64,000 nucleotides of DNA from assembly GCF_002838835.1 (NCBI RefSeq), contig NZ_NHPP01000011.1:78309-142308 (forward strand), in the 5' to 3' direction. The notes beneath the pieces are model-generated. The model saw only the letters and a program-made list of their open reading frames with translations. It searched no databases and was not told the origin of the DNA. Both the position numbers and the translations under genes were made by a program. Positions 10,600 through 20,640 of this stretch are shown piece by piece. Source of the DNA: Siphonobacter sp. SORGH_AS_0500 (GTDB lineage: Bacteria; Bacteroidota; Bacteroidia; Cytophagales; Spirosomataceae). Numbering within the stretch: the stretch's first letter is position 1; each line of letters begins with the position of its first letter.

Positions 10600-10646
10600 A
10601 TAGCAACAAAAAAGCTCTTCGAATGGAAGAGCTTTTTTGTTGCTAT
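10600..10646. terminator. Bidirectional intrinsic terminator
   Basis: A perfect 21-bp stem (10600-10620 with 10626-10646) and a 5-base loop, with A-rich and T-rich flanks built into the stem. It lies between uvrA (+) and the convergent small secreted protein gene (-), so it can serve both. Confidence 0.88.
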
Positions 10647-10670
10647 TCATTTCCCTGACCTGCTAGTTGG

Positions 10671-10695
10671 TATACAGAGCAAAGCGAAGGACCTT
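10671..10695 (+). repeat. Dispersed repeat, family C (degenerate copy)
   Basis: A copy of the AGAGCGAAGCGAAGGACCTT repeat, seen here as ACAGAGCAAAGCGAAGGACC. Better copies lie at 11196, 15031 (inverted), 19913 (inverted) and 30191. Confidence 0.6.
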
Positions 10696-10719
10696 TTCTA
10701 TAAAATCTCATTAACGTTA

Positions 10720-11109
10720 TCAGGATCGTTTTCTTTCCACCCGTAGTCGATCAAACAAACGGATGAATTCCTGACACGCTTGTTTGGAAGCCAGCTTTAC
10801 CTCACCATAAGCTCGTCGAAAGCCCGGGTCCTGTTCCATTGTTATAGCCGTCCCTTTTTGCAGAAAAAACTGGACAGCATACGCTCCATCCTGCTTTTTC
10901 CAATCCATTAACGTCGTTTCATCCAGCGGAATAATCCACTGGTTGATCTGCACCGCATACTGCTTTTCAGGTACATAGACTTTTGCAGTATCCGAGGTTT
11001 GCTGGAGTAAAGTCTGCATACGAACCACACTCACCGTAGGATGGCTCTGAGCCAGGCCTTCAACCGTTGCCAGACTCATCATAAGTAAGATACAGGTGAT
11101 GAACTTCAT
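10720..11109 (-). CDS. Small secreted protein of unknown function
   Basis: I place the start at the ATG ending at 11109 (MKFITCILLMMSLATVEG), because it gives a clean Sec signal peptide of about 22 residues; the open frame extends 3 codons upstream to a TTG. The mature part of about 108 residues contains KQYAVQINQWIIPLDETTL and a basic C-terminus RLRVERKRS. No family is recognised. It is convergent with uvrA and stands alone. Confidence 0.6.
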   Translation of the reverse strand: MKFITCILLMMSLATVEGLAQSHPTVSVVRMQTLLQQTSDTAKVYVPEKQYAVQINQWIIPLDETTLMDWKKQDGAYAVQFFLQKGTAITMEQDPGFRRAYGEVKLASKQACQEFIRLFDRLRVERKRS

Positions 11110-11460
11110 GCTTATCAAGTTGTTAGTTTGTCCGAAGATGTCTGTTTTGTCGAATAGGTTGCTTCGATCTCCTGCCCCAGATGCTTTTTATTGTACCTGT
11201 CATCCAGAGCGAAGCAAAGGAACTTACTTACTTTTCGAACGTACTTGATCATGAGGGAACTTTAGTAATGCTGAAGTCGCCTGATTCTACAGAAGGTCTT
11301 CGTTCGAGAGGACAGGTTAATGAATCTTCGATGAAGCTATTCTGATTTTTGTACGATCATTAAATCATTTAGTAAGCTTGAGGTTTCACGGGCTTTGAAG
11401 AGTTTACCCACTCTATTACCTTTGGCAATACGTATACTTTTCCTGATTCTTTATTTAGAA
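11110..11460. repeat. Intergenic region with a family C repeat at 11196-11225
   Basis: This gene-free stretch holds one copy of the dispersed repeat CATCCAGAGCGAAGCAAAGG (within 11196-11225). The open frame upstream of 11461 (from 11395) is treated as untranslated, because the following protein has a proper lipoprotein signal starting at 11461. No RNA gene seen. Confidence 0.6.
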
Positions 11461-12210
11461 ATGAGATATTTTATCATAGCCCTTGCTCTTTTTATTTTCG
11501 CTCAATGCAGCAAACAAAAGCCCTTAGCTAATACCAAAAAAAATGTTCAATTTGATACATTAACTCTATTTGATACGAGCAGAAACAGAAGTATTCCAAT
11601 TGCTATATATCAGCCTAAAAGTGACCTAAATGGTATTCCTATAATCTTCAGTCATGGGTATGGACAGAATAAGGGTGGAGCGTATTTAGAATATTCGTAC
11701 CTGACCGAATTTTTAGCATCAAAGGGATATTTTATCGTTAGCATCCAGCATGAATTACCAACGGATAGTCTTCTACCGAGCACTGGAAAACCGCAACTAG
11801 TTAGACGATCCAACTGGGAAAGAGGAGTTCAGAATATTCATTTCGTCTTACAGGAAATGAAAACCAAATATCCGACATTGAATTATGCTAAATTAGCACT
11901 AATGGGTCATTCCAATGGAGGCGATATGACGGCTTTATTTGCTCATCAATATCCTGATTTTGTAAGCAAGGTTATTACCCTGGACAATCGAAGAATGGAA
12001 TTACCCAGAACATCTAAACCTCAAATATTTACCTTACGATCCGCAGATTATCCTGCCGATGATGGAGTGTTACCTACGGATACAGAAGCTCAACAACTCG
12101 GTATTAGGATTCAGTTCACCCCTATTAAGCACAATGATATGGATAATGATGCCAGGCCAACAGAGCGGGAATATATTCAGAATAGAGTATTAGCGTATCT
12201 AAGGAAATAA
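11461..12210 (+). CDS. Alpha/beta hydrolase lipoprotein (chlorophyllase/acetylhydrolase-like)
   Basis: 249 residues from the ATG at 11461, chosen because MRYFIIALALFIFAQC is a lipoprotein signal peptide with lipid Cys about residue 16; the longer frame from 11395 adds a second hydrophobic stretch and is less likely. The oxyanion and nucleophile-elbow motifs are SHGYGQNKGG and GHSNGG (Ser about residue 154), and a candidate catalytic His is in IKHNDMDND near the C-terminus. The fold is that of PAF-acetylhydrolase/chlorophyllase-like esterases; the substrate is unknown. Base composition here and in the next gene is clearly more AT-rich than in the neighbours, which suggests acquisition by transfer. 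Confidence 0.8.
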   Translation: MRYFIIALALFIFAQCSKQKPLANTKKNVQFDTLTLFDTSRNRSIPIAIYQPKSDLNGIPIIFSHGYGQNKGGAYLEYSYLTEFLASKGYFIVSIQHELPTDSLLPSTGKPQLVRRSNWERGVQNIHFVLQEMKTKYPTLNYAKLALMGHSNGGDMTALFAHQYPDFVSKVITLDNRRMELPRTSKPQIFTLRSADYPADDGVLPTDTEAQQLGIRIQFTPIKHNDMDNDARPTEREYIQNRVLAYLRK

Positions 12211-12315
12211 TAAATCCTTACAGTTAACTTATTCACCAAAGCCAGTAAAGCTATTTGTTTGGGCTTGTATATGTTCAACAGCTAGACCTTATTTCAAACT
12301 AACCTATACTCAAAA

Positions 12316-12873
12316 ATGGAACACGACAAGAAATACCTATTCACATCCGAACGACTTGGATTTAGGAATTGGGAACTGGCAGACATTGACAAAATGCACG
12401 AAATAAATTCAGATGAAAAAGTAATGGAATTTTTCCCAGGTATTCCAACAAAAGAACAGACCACTGAATTTATTGGTCGAATGAAAAAGCAATTTGACGA
12501 TAAAGGATTTTGCTACTTTGCAGTGGATAAACTTGAGACTAATGAATTTATTGGTTTCATAGGACTTTGTGAGCAAACGTATGAAGCTGAATTCACTCCC
12601 TGTATTGACATCGGCTGGAGAATAACAAGCAGTGAATGGAATAAAGGTTTCGCAACAGAAGGGGCGAAGAAATGTCTTCAATATGCTTTAAATGAATTAA
12701 AACTTGAAAACATATATTCAGTTACACCAAAAATCAATACAAAATCAGAACGTATTATGGTAAAAATAGGGCTAGAAAAACAATATGAATTTGAGCACCC
12801 GTTGTTAACCAATAACGAAAGACTTAGAACTTGTGTCTTATATAAAACTGAGACACAAGCTGAACTATTTTAG
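12316..12873 (+). CDS. GNAT family N-acetyltransferase (RimJ/RimL type)
   Basis: 185 residues. The N-terminal SERLGFRNWELADIDKMHE and the acetyl-CoA-binding region around IGWRITSSEWNKGFATEGAK (about residues 98-117) are typical of the RimJ/RimL-like branch, which transfers acetyl groups to protein N-termini or small amines. Cytoplasmic. The codon and base usage is AT-rich, like the hydrolase just upstream, so the pair may have been acquired together. Substrate not predictable. Confidence 0.88.
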   Translation: MEHDKKYLFTSERLGFRNWELADIDKMHEINSDEKVMEFFPGIPTKEQTTEFIGRMKKQFDDKGFCYFAVDKLETNEFIGFIGLCEQTYEAEFTPCIDIGWRITSSEWNKGFATEGAKKCLQYALNELKLENIYSVTPKINTKSERIMVKIGLEKQYEFEHPLLTNNERLRTCVLYKTETQAELF

Positions 12874-13278
12874 AGCTATTAAAATCAGGTAAAGTCAAAT
12901 GCTAGTAAGATAAATTTAAAAACTGTCTATATAACATCCGATCTAATTCAAGTATTAACTTTAAATAGGAGCCCCTTAAATTTTAGAGCCGTGAGCGTTT
13001 ACAACTGGTAACTGAATGCATCTACCATGTCGAGTGATACCTGGCATGGAATACTCTTCGAAATGAATACCCGGACCCGTCTAAAGTCATCCAAAGATTA
13101 ATAACTCCTCTTTGCTTTTTGGTCAGCAATGCATACCCTCTAAATCTGTGTTCATGGTTACTAAACCAATGACTAGCTGATGAGTCATACCACGACCTGA
13201 GGAACAATCATCAAACGTGCCCTATTTACTTCCCTTGCTAGATAAGGGCACTGCGAAGGATTCAAAAAACAAATAGTA
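12874..13278. other. Gene-free stretch
   Basis: No supported gene. The open frame at 13022-13207 on the minus strand has no recognisable features. No hairpin, repeat family member or RNA gene was noticed. The promoter of the following GH28 gene presumably lies here but no TAnnTTTG element stood out. Confidence 0.4.
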
Positions 13279-14513
13279 ATGAACAACCGAAACAGTTTAA
13301 TTGCCCTGTTTCTCACGCTCATCATTAGTAGTCTGTTAAGAGTATTCTTGGCCTGTAAGCCGCAGGATCAGCCCCATCCCACGAACCCATCGGTAACCCT
13401 CCAGTTGCTAGCCGATGGCGTTACCGACCAGGCTAAGCCCCTACAATGGGCCATTGACTCCTGCGGAGCAACCGGGGGCGGTACGCTGATTTTGCCCGCC
13501 GGAAAGTATCTGATCAGTCCCATCATTCTACGTAGCCGGGTAACTCTGCAACTGAATCTGGGGCCACGCTGCTGGCCAGCACCAACGCTGCTGACTACAC
13601 CAGTAAACTCCCCAACCTGATCAATGGCGATTCATTGACCGATGTGAGCCTGAAGGGACGAGGCACCATCGACGGGAACGGGGCCATCTGGTGGCAACGG
13701 TTTCGGGACAGTGGTAAAACCCTTAGCCGCCCCCGTCTGATTTACATAACCCGCTCTACAAACCTATTGATTGATGGGCTCACACTCATTAATTCACCGT
13801 CATTTCACCTGGTTCCTAGCCAGTGTCGGTATGTAACGATTCAGAATCTGACCATCACCGCTCCGCTTGACTCACCCAATACGGACGGCATCGACCCGGC
13901 TAACTGCACACATGTGCTGATTCAGAACTGTACTATTGACAATGGTGACGACAATATTGCCATCAAAGGTGGACGCAGCAATGGGCAGATCATCCAGCCC
14001 AGTCAGGACATTCAGATTCGAAATTGTCAGTTTCTGCATGGGCACGGCTTGTCAATAGGGAGTGAAACCTCTAGCGGCGTAACGGGTGTATCGGTGACGA
14101 ATTGTACGTTCACCGGAACGACCAATGGTATTCGCATTAAATCGCAGTCAGGACTCGGTGGGCCTATTCAGGGCCTGTCTTATAAGCAGATTACCATGAC
14201 CGACGTGCCCAATCCGCTGATTATCGACCTGGCGTATTCACTCAACAGTAATAATGGGTATCCCAATGATATACCATCGGTCTCGGGCCTAACTATTGAC
14301 CAATTGACGGTAACGGGTGCCAAAAACGCGGGTAGTCTGGTGGGATTGACGAACAGCCTGCTTCAGAACCTGACGTTGTCAAACCTGCACATCAACGCCC
14401 GTACGGGATTAGTTCTACAAAATGCCCGCAATGTAGCAATGAATGCCTACCATATTGAGGTCAGCAGCGGACCCTCTGTTATTGCACAAAACGCAATCGG
14501 CACTGGCTTTTGA
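13279..14513 (+). pseudogene. Glycoside hydrolase family 28 (polygalacturonase-like), frameshifted at 13560-13563
   Basis: Exported pectin-type hydrolase with a right-handed beta-helix. The first frame gives a signal sequence with LACKPQ and the GH28 start (GVTDQAKPLQWAIDSCGATG). It is then thrown out of frame after LQLNLG. Adding one G to the GGGG run at 13560-13563 joins it to the second frame, which holds GTIDGNGAIWW, the catalytic-region motifs NTDGIDPANC and NGDDNIAIKGG, the GHGLSIGSET segment and a later RIKSQSG. Joined length is about 411 residues, normal for GH28. All expected acid residues (NTD, DD, GHG) are present, so the enzyme would be functional if the break is a sequence error. 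Confidence 0.85.
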
Positions 14514-15072
14514 GTAATTTTCACCTGCTATTCGGCTGAAATGGTCAGCCTTGTATGTGCCTAAATTCGATAGTGAGATTTCGATAAATACCACTAATGA
14601 TGGAAACAGGAAAACGTAAATCGCAACTGTTCGTCCGAGACTGTGTCACGGATGCCTGAGGAAAGCGTCTGCGACGCTCAGCATTACAAACGCTTTTCTC
14701 ACGTATCCGCGTTTTAAAAACGCACTAAAGGAGGTACACCGTCTTTGGGTAAATTAATAACCAATACTCGCAGTCGCTCGGCTCTGCCGAGTGACCCCAT
14801 GGTTGTAGGCCTCTGGCCGTCTCAGGCAAAGAAATCTAATACAAAACGACGGACTGACCTACTTTGAAATACCTAGCACTGAATTCCACTTCCTCACTCG
14901 GCAGAGCCGAGCTACTGCGGTAGAAACGAGAGGGAATTTCGCACCGGCAGGCGAGAGACCTTCTGATAAAATGATACGATGATAGAGTTAGTAGAGTTGC
15001 TGCATGACCAATTACGTTCGCAAAGCCAGTAAGGTCCTTCACTTTGCTCTAAATGACAGGGGATAGATAATT
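14514..15072. repeat. Intergenic region with three dispersed repeat copies
   Basis: No gene is supported. It contains family B palindromes at 14769-14795 (GTCGCTCGGCTCTGCCGAGT) and 14891-14920 (inverted: CTCGGCAGAGCCGAG), and a family C copy at 15031-15060 (inverted, AAGGTCCTTCACTTTGCTCT). The open frame at 14836-15042 on the minus strand runs through these repeats and is rejected as a gene. Confidence 0.7.
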
Positions 15073-16152
15073 TCATAACTTCACCATTTTCCCTGTCTTG
15101 GCCGATTCCCGGGCGGCTTCCAGAATGCGTACGACTATGAGATTATTCTCCAGCGAATACAAGGGATGAGGCTTTATTTTGCCGCGAATTAAATCCGCAA
15201 AGTAGGCGAAAGGATCGTCGTAAACGGGTAGATCCTGCTTGGTAATATTCCGTTTTTCCTCCTTCTTTTTACCACTTCTAACTTTATATTTCTCCTGATT
15301 TTCGGTAATTACATACCCACCATCGCCGTATACTTCTAAATCTTTACGGCTATACGGCCAGTTCCAGGAGGCCTGCACGATGCATTGGGCATGGGGGTAT
15401 TCAATCACAATGGTGGCATCGTCGTCTACTTTGGGATACATATGAGGTTTGAATTGATGCGTAACGGCTGTTACCGAAAGCGGCTTTTCATTCTTCATGA
15501 AGTAAGTCATCAAATTGGCTCCATAACAACCAAAATCAATGAGGGCCCCACCGCCGTTTTGCACGGGGTCGGTTAGCCATTCAAAAAACTCTGGATTAAC
15601 GTTGATTTCTTTGGGCCCTTCGTGCCCCGTATGCACCACCATTTTTTTGAATTTCCCAACCGCTGTGCTGTCCATCACTAGTTGATACGTTTTCTCAATG
15701 CTTGGGTACCACGAGGTTTCGTAATTAGTGAGTAGTAAGGTATGGTGTTTCCTTGCTAACTCCGCCATTCGCTCAGCATCTTTCACGTTCGTTGAAAGCG
15801 GTTTCTCCACCATGACATGAATACCTCGCGGAGCACAAGCTTCCACAACGACTTTATGTTCATAAATCGACCCAAAGGCTACCACCGCTTCGGGCTTCGT
15901 CTGATCGAGCATGGTTGCCAGGTCTTTATAAAACAGCTTCGGGTCGAGCTTATACCGGGACGCGTAACGCTGAGATAACTCCTGATTACTTTCAGCAATA
16001 CCGACAAGTTCAATATCGCCCACAGGTTTTCGGCCTAAAATCCAGGGAACGTGTCCGTGGGTAATACCCGCTACGGCCACGCGAACGGGTTTCTGAGCTA
16101 TCGCAATAGTGCTGGTTAGAACTAGCAAGCCCAGGAAGAGGAATTTTTTCAT
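15073..16152 (-). CDS. Gfo/Idh/MocA family oxidoreductase, exported
   Basis: 359 residues with a Sec signal peptide (MKKFLFLGLLVLTSTIAIAQ). The Rossmann nucleotide-binding strand follows (VRVAVAGITHGH), then the family motif VEKPLSTN (about residues 135-142), whose Lys-Pro contributes to catalysis. The C-terminal half is the usual beta-sheet dimerisation and substrate domain. Members are NAD(P)-dependent sugar or inositol dehydrogenases, and some act as NAD-dependent glycosidases. Export of such a protein is common in Bacteroidota glycan loci. It stands alone between repeats, so no pathway can be assigned. Confidence 0.88.
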   Translation of the reverse strand: MKKFLFLGLLVLTSTIAIAQKPVRVAVAGITHGHVPWILGRKPVGDIELVGIAESNQELSQRYASRYKLDPKLFYKDLATMLDQTKPEAVVAFGSIYEHKVVVEACAPRGIHVMVEKPLSTNVKDAERMAELARKHHTLLLTNYETSWYPSIEKTYQLVMDSTAVGKFKKMVVHTGHEGPKEINVNPEFFEWLTDPVQNGGGALIDFGCYGANLMTYFMKNEKPLSVTAVTHQFKPHMYPKVDDDATIVIEYPHAQCIVQASWNWPYSRKDLEVYGDGGYVITENQEKYKVRSGKKKEEKRNITKQDLPVYDDPFAYFADLIRGKIKPHPLYSLENNLIVVRILEAARESAKTGKMVKL

Positions 16153-16583
16153 AGTGTTCAGAGGAGTTTGATTACTTCGTCTAATAGGTTCGGCTAGTTA
16201 CTTAATTCTGCGAGATTAAGCTAATATTCCTCCGCAAAGCCTTCCTTAAAGGCACCACTTCGCTCTCGATTTTTCAATCGAATTTTAATGGGTCGACTCA
16301 TTCATTCAAGCTATAAATCGTATATTTTTTAAAGTCTTAATTATACCCTGCCTATCTAAGCTATTTGAGCAGAATAAGAGTAAAAATTCTTAGAAATACA
16401 TCCGCTAAACGTAATAAAATACATACCTCCTAATCCTACTACTTGGTAGTATTTAATTGTCAATTAATGTTAAAAATCTACATTCAAGTTAATTTATCAG
16501 TAAATTGGCTGCTCATTTATATAGTGTATTTTTAGTAAAAATTACCTATATAAGACACCCCATTACTTTATCAATCAGAGTTT
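16153..16583. other. AT-rich divergent intergenic region
   Basis: Separates the minus-strand oxidoreductase from the plus-strand DUF5686 gene and should hold both promoters. It is strongly AT-rich. No clear TAnnTTTG element with correct spacing, no repeat family copy and no RNA gene was recognised. Confidence 0.4.
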
Positions 16584-19097
16584 ATGTTTTCTTTATTCTC
16601 AAAAGGAATATTCATTCTGTGTGCCTTCTGCGTACCCTCCGTTGCTTTTGGGCAGTACCTCATCAAAGGTCGGGTTACAGACGCCTCTTCGGGAGAACCT
16701 ATTCCTTTTGCCAATGTGGCCCTACGAGGGAAAGCCATTGGTACAACTACCAATTTTGAAGGCTACTATTCATTCAAAACCAGTCAGTTGAGTGATTCTC
16801 TGATTGCCACGAACATCGGCTATCGCATGCGTTCGAAAGCTTTACAAACTCAGGTAACCGAACAGGAGATTAATATTCAGTTAGAACCCGGCACGGCTCA
16901 GTTAAGAGAAGTAGTGATTCATGCTGGCGAAAATCCGGCCTACGCCATCATTCGAAACGCTCGTAGTCAGTTCAAACATCGGCAACCCGTTGAAGCTTAT
17001 GAGTATACCAGTTACACCAAAATCGAACTGGATGTAGACAATGTCTCCGAGAAGTTTCGTAAGCGTAGAATAGTCCGCAAGATGACTGAGGCAATTGAGC
17101 AAGCCGAGTTTCTGGCAGGCGAGGACGGTCAGCCCATCTTACCCATGTTTGTTTCCGAAACTTTTTCACGTTTTTACTACCTGCATTCGCCGGAGTTACG
17201 CAAAGAACATATCCTTAAAACAGCTACGAAAGGGGTAGGTGTTAAGGACGGAAATTTCATTTCACAAATCACCGGCGGGAGCTTTCTTCAGAGTTTAAAT
17301 TTCACACATAACTACATTACGTTTTTAGGAAAGGACTTGCTTTCCCCCATGGGTGAACACTGGAAAAGTACGTATGACTTTTATCTGGAAGATACCCTGG
17401 CGGTGGGTAATGAAGTATGCTACGCCATTGAGTTCAAACCCCGACGCAGCTCTGACCTGGCCTTCACGGGGAAGATCTACATTGATACTACACGTTATGC
17501 CTTGCGGGAAGTGGAAGCTACCATTGGCAAAGAAGCTAACCTGAATTTTATTGACAAATTAAAAATAGATCAGGAATTAACGATGGTGGTTAACGGGGCT
17601 GACTCCACGTGGTTACCCAACAAAACCCGCTTTATGATTGACGTTGCTCAGCTTACCAATAAATCCGCGGGGATGCTGGCTAAGTTTGATCTGTACAATC
17701 AGGATTTTGTCCTTAATAAGAAACATCCGCTCAGTTTCTACAATCCAAATCTGGAAGTAGCCGAAGATTTCAAGGAAGTGACGCCTGAATTCTGGGCCAA
17801 AACCCGCCCTGAAAACCTTAGTTCGGAGGATCTCCTCGCTAGAAAACTGATTGATACCCTTCAGAATCTGCCCATCGTCCGAACGTATGTGGATGTAGCA
17901 GAGCTTATTTCCACGGGCTGGAAAAAGTATCCTTACGTGGAATTTGGCCCTTACCTGTATTCCGCTGCCTGGAACCGAATTGAAGGCCTGCGGTTACGAA
18001 TGGGCGTCCGCACCAATTCTGATTTCAGTAAGCACTGGATTTTACGCGGCCATCTGGCCTACGGTACGCTCGATCAGCGATTTAAGTATAGCGGAGAGGT
18101 GAACTATCTGTTCTCACGAAAAAGATGGACCGTTGCCGGAATTCGCTATTACCACGACCTTGAACGCATCGGTTTAACGCCTGATAAAATTGGCGATAAC
18201 AAGCTGTTTTATGCATTTACGCGTTTTGGGAAAGTCCGTGGCTCTTATATGCAAACCGATTATGAGCTCTTTTTCAAGTCCGATGTTATTCGTAATCTTA
18301 CGCTTTCGGGTTCCATAGACAATCGTAAGTACGAGCCACAATTTCCTTTCTTCTATAAAACTACCCCGCATCTGGGTGAAAATTCACCCCGCCAAACCAA
18401 CTTCTACGATACCTTCGTCACCCTGGAAGCCCGTTATGCCAAAAATGAGCAATACTTAATGGATGGCAACGAACGGATCACACTGGGCACTAAACGAATT
18501 CCAGTGATTTCGTTCCGGTACGTAAGGGGTTTTGCGGGCTTAGTACATGGCAATTTTAATTACCACCGCTTCCAGTTATCAGCCTACCAGACATTACAAA
18601 TGGGATTATGGGGACGATCTAATTATTCCTTTTCGATGGGTTATACGCCATCGGTTGTCCCTCCCATGTTACTATTTCCTCATTTGGGCAATCCAACCTG
18701 GCTGTTCAACCGGAATGCCTTTAACCTGATGGACTTTTTTGAATTCGTCTCCGATCGCTATGTTTCTCTACAGTTTAACCATTCCTTCGAAGGGCTTCTC
18801 ACCAACCGTATTCCGGTCATCCAGAAGTTAAAACTGAGAAGTTTTATGCTTTTCAATGCCTTAGTGGGTCAGCAAAGTCTTCAAAACCACGAATTCATCG
18901 ATCACCATAAACTTCCATCCCGTACGCACTATGACTATGGCTCTCTGGATCCAAGCATCCCTTACATGGAAATTGGGTACGGCATTGACAATATCTTCAA
19001 ATTCATCAAGATAACGGCCCTCCACCGATTAACCTACCGGGACACTCGTTCGCAGAATTTCGCAATTAAAGCCAGTGCCCATTTTGGTTTTAATTAA
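16584..19097 (+). CDS. DUF5686 outer-membrane protein with N-terminal carboxypeptidase-regulatory-like domain
   Basis: 837 residues with a signal peptide (ending about AFGQ). An N-terminal CarboxypepD_reg-like domain follows (IKGRVTDASSGEPIPFANVA, about residues 28-110), then a DUF5686 region and a long C-terminal portion rich in aromatic beta-strands that looks like an outer-membrane barrel ending in a short strand (IKASAHFGFN). Common in Bacteroidota, with no established biochemical role; it has no plug domain, so it is not a classical TonB receptor. Single gene, with the YfiT-like gene convergent downstream. Confidence 0.85.
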   Translation: MFSLFSKGIFILCAFCVPSVAFGQYLIKGRVTDASSGEPIPFANVALRGKAIGTTTNFEGYYSFKTSQLSDSLIATNIGYRMRSKALQTQVTEQEINIQLEPGTAQLREVVIHAGENPAYAIIRNARSQFKHRQPVEAYEYTSYTKIELDVDNVSEKFRKRRIVRKMTEAIEQAEFLAGEDGQPILPMFVSETFSRFYYLHSPELRKEHILKTATKGVGVKDGNFISQITGGSFLQSLNFTHNYITFLGKDLLSPMGEHWKSTYDFYLEDTLAVGNEVCYAIEFKPRRSSDLAFTGKIYIDTTRYALREVEATIGKEANLNFIDKLKIDQELTMVVNGADSTWLPNKTRFMIDVAQLTNKSAGMLAKFDLYNQDFVLNKKHPLSFYNPNLEVAEDFKEVTPEFWAKTRPENLSSEDLLARKLIDTLQNLPIVRTYVDVAELISTGWKKYPYVEFGPYLYSAAWNRIEGLRLRMGVRTNSDFSKHWILRGHLAYGTLDQRFKYSGEVNYLFSRKRWTVAGIRYYHDLERIGLTPDKIGDNKLFYAFTRFGKVRGSYMQTDYELFFKSDVIRNLTLSGSIDNRKYEPQFPFFYKTTPHLGENSPRQTNFYDTFVTLEARYAKNEQYLMDGNERITLGTKRIPVISFRYVRGFAGLVHGNFNYHRFQLSAYQTLQMGLWGRSNYSFSMGYTPSVVPPMLLFPHLGNPTWLFNRNAFNLMDFFEFVSDRYVSLQFNHSFEGLLTNRIPVIQKLKLRSFMLFNALVGQQSLQNHEFIDHHKLPSRTHYDYGSLDPSIPYMEIGYGIDNIFKFIKITALHRLTYRDTRSQNFAIKASAHFGFN

Positions 19098-19134
19098 ACT
19101 AGGCGAGGTCAATTGACCCGCCCCAGTTTATTTA

Positions 19135-19662
19135 TTACCAGCCCATCCGCTCTTTCAGACGGGTAACATGAGCCAGATGATGTCGGCCATGCCAGTCGTA
19201 ATTACCCAACTGATAGTCCAGCGTTACGCTTTGCTGTGAGCCGGGATGAAAGAAGGTCTTCTGATAATCAGCCTCCTGCATGGTTTTGAATACATTGACC
19301 CAGCGAACGTGTAAGGCTTCCAGCAGCGACAGCGAAACGTCCAGTGGTGTTTCGAAAGTATCGCCCAGATCGGCCCAGCGGGCTTCTTCATAAGGCTTGA
19401 TGCTTGGATTGGCTTCGGTCAAAGCCAATTTTGTACGAACATAGCCGTTCATGTGACTATCCGCTACATGATGCACCACTTGCCGAACCGTCCAGCCGCC
19501 TTCACGGTAAGGCATATTCAGTTGCTGTTCCGATAAACCTTCCAAAGCTTGACGATATTGACTCGGTACATGAAGGATGGACTTGATTAACTCGCTTCGC
19601 TGCTCAGGCGAGTAAGGGCCTTCGTAAACGAACAGGCCAATAGGATAGCGTAAGTCTTGCAT
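19135..19662 (-). CDS. DinB-fold protein, YfiT/BstA-like (bacillithiol transferase family)
   Basis: 175 residues, four-helix DinB fold. Three metal-binding histidines fit the family: His in VVHHVADSHMN (about residues 65-71) and the pair in DWHGRHHLAH (about 156-165). YfiT-type proteins were first called metal-dependent hydrolases and are now often annotated as bacillithiol transferases that move a thiol cofactor onto electrophiles. The N-terminal LRYPIGLFVYEG is typical of the Bacteroidota branch. Cytoplasmic, single gene. Confidence 0.87.
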   Translation of the reverse strand: MQDLRYPIGLFVYEGPYSPEQRSELIKSILHVPSQYRQALEGLSEQQLNMPYREGGWTVRQVVHHVADSHMNGYVRTKLALTEANPSIKPYEEARWADLGDTFETPLDVSLSLLEALHVRWVNVFKTMQEADYQKTFFHPGSQQSVTLDYQLGNYDWHGRHHLAHVTRLKERMGW

Positions 19663-20158
19663 GTATTGAATTTGGGGTTTGAATTCGTTTGGTCAGGTTT
19701 AAAGTAACTTGATCAGATTCATCTGATTTTGTCGGCACATCCTTTATCAAGGAAGCCACGTTCAAAGAAATTCAAACTTATCAAACCTTCGCAAATTATT
19801 GTCAAAGGACTCAAACAAATCCAGCTCATACTCCGCTCCGTAGTCGTTTGGCTCTGCCGAGTGACTGCGGAAGTTTACAGCTTGCCTTCAAGAAGCCTTC
19901 ACGAAGCTAAGTAAGGTCCTTCGCTTCGCTCTGGATGACAGTTAGTGAGTTTATCTTAAGACTGCCAGCGAAAAAGCTGGTCGGGCCACGCTGGCAGCCT
20001 TAGCACTAGTTCCTTCGCCCACTCCACAGTAGTTGCTAAGCCGAGCGAATGCGAGAAACCAGGTTAAAATAAAAATAAGCCCGTGTCTCATCAGAAACAC
20101 GGGCTGCGATCATGGTGGCTTCGTACGGGAAATGCTCTTAGGTAAAGGTTAATGCCTA
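19663..20158. repeat. Intergenic region with family B and C repeats and a hairpin
   Basis: A family B palindrome at 19841-19870 (core TTGGCTCTGCCGAG) is followed 72 bases later by an inverted family C copy at 19913-19941. A separate hairpin with stem CTGCCAGCG/CGCTGGCAG occupies 19962-19997. The same B-C pairing with about 71-base spacing occurs at 30191-30293. No gene is supported; the open frame at 19729-19914 runs through the repeats. Confidence 0.7.
20078..20105 (-). terminator. Probable terminator of the small minus-strand gene
   Basis: Stem AGCCCGTGT (20078-20086) with ACACGGGCT (20097-20105). On the minus strand it is followed by a T-rich tract (complement of AAAATAAAAATA), so it fits termination of the gene at 20159-20389. 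Confidence 0.7.
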
Positions 20159-20389
20159 TTAATTCTGATTCAGAAAATCAGTAAAGTAAATCAGCTCTAC
20201 TTCGAAGAATAAAGCCGTTCCCTCCCGAACCGGATCGGAGGTGATGGCGATACAGGGATACTGTTCCGGTTTAGGAATGGGTAACCATTCGGGCACCGAA
20301 CACCCTGGGCTTTCTTCCTCGTGCTGCAAGCTGGTCGATAAAATGTGGCGAAGGTAATCTTCCTTGCTACGAACCAAGTTCTTCTGCAT
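20159..20389 (-). CDS. Small hypothetical protein
   Basis: 76 residues, no signal peptide and no known motif. It contains PEWLPIPKPEQYPCIAI and an acidic-aromatic C-terminus. Support comes from the correctly placed terminator on its 3' side and from an open frame in a region that otherwise has none on this strand. Function unknown. Confidence 0.45.
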   Translation of the reverse strand: MQKNLVRSKEDYLRHILSTSLQHEEESPGCSVPEWLPIPKPEQYPCIAITSDPVREGTALFFEVELIYFTDFLNQN

Positions 20390-20640
20390 AATCGTGGCGT
20401 TTGGAATAGGCGGAAACGATTGACTTTATTTTTTACTCATATCGTGTATCAAAAATGGCAACTAGAATTAACAAATACAAATAAAATAGACAAATTCTTT
20501 GTTATTGATTCAAAAATCTCTGATTTACCCTTTTTTGAATATACTTCTTATTCGCCCAGCATTCCATCCCTTAACAATTTGTTAATCTCTACGACCATTC
20601 AAAAGTCTTAACTTCCAGATTCAAACGATCCCTATGACCC

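Noticed and set aside
13022..13207. Minus-strand open frame of 61 codons in the gap before GH28
   Set aside because: No start context or motif, and no neighbour on that strand.
14836..15042. Minus-strand open frame of 68 codons
   Set aside because: It overlaps dispersed repeats of families B and C and has no recognisable protein features.
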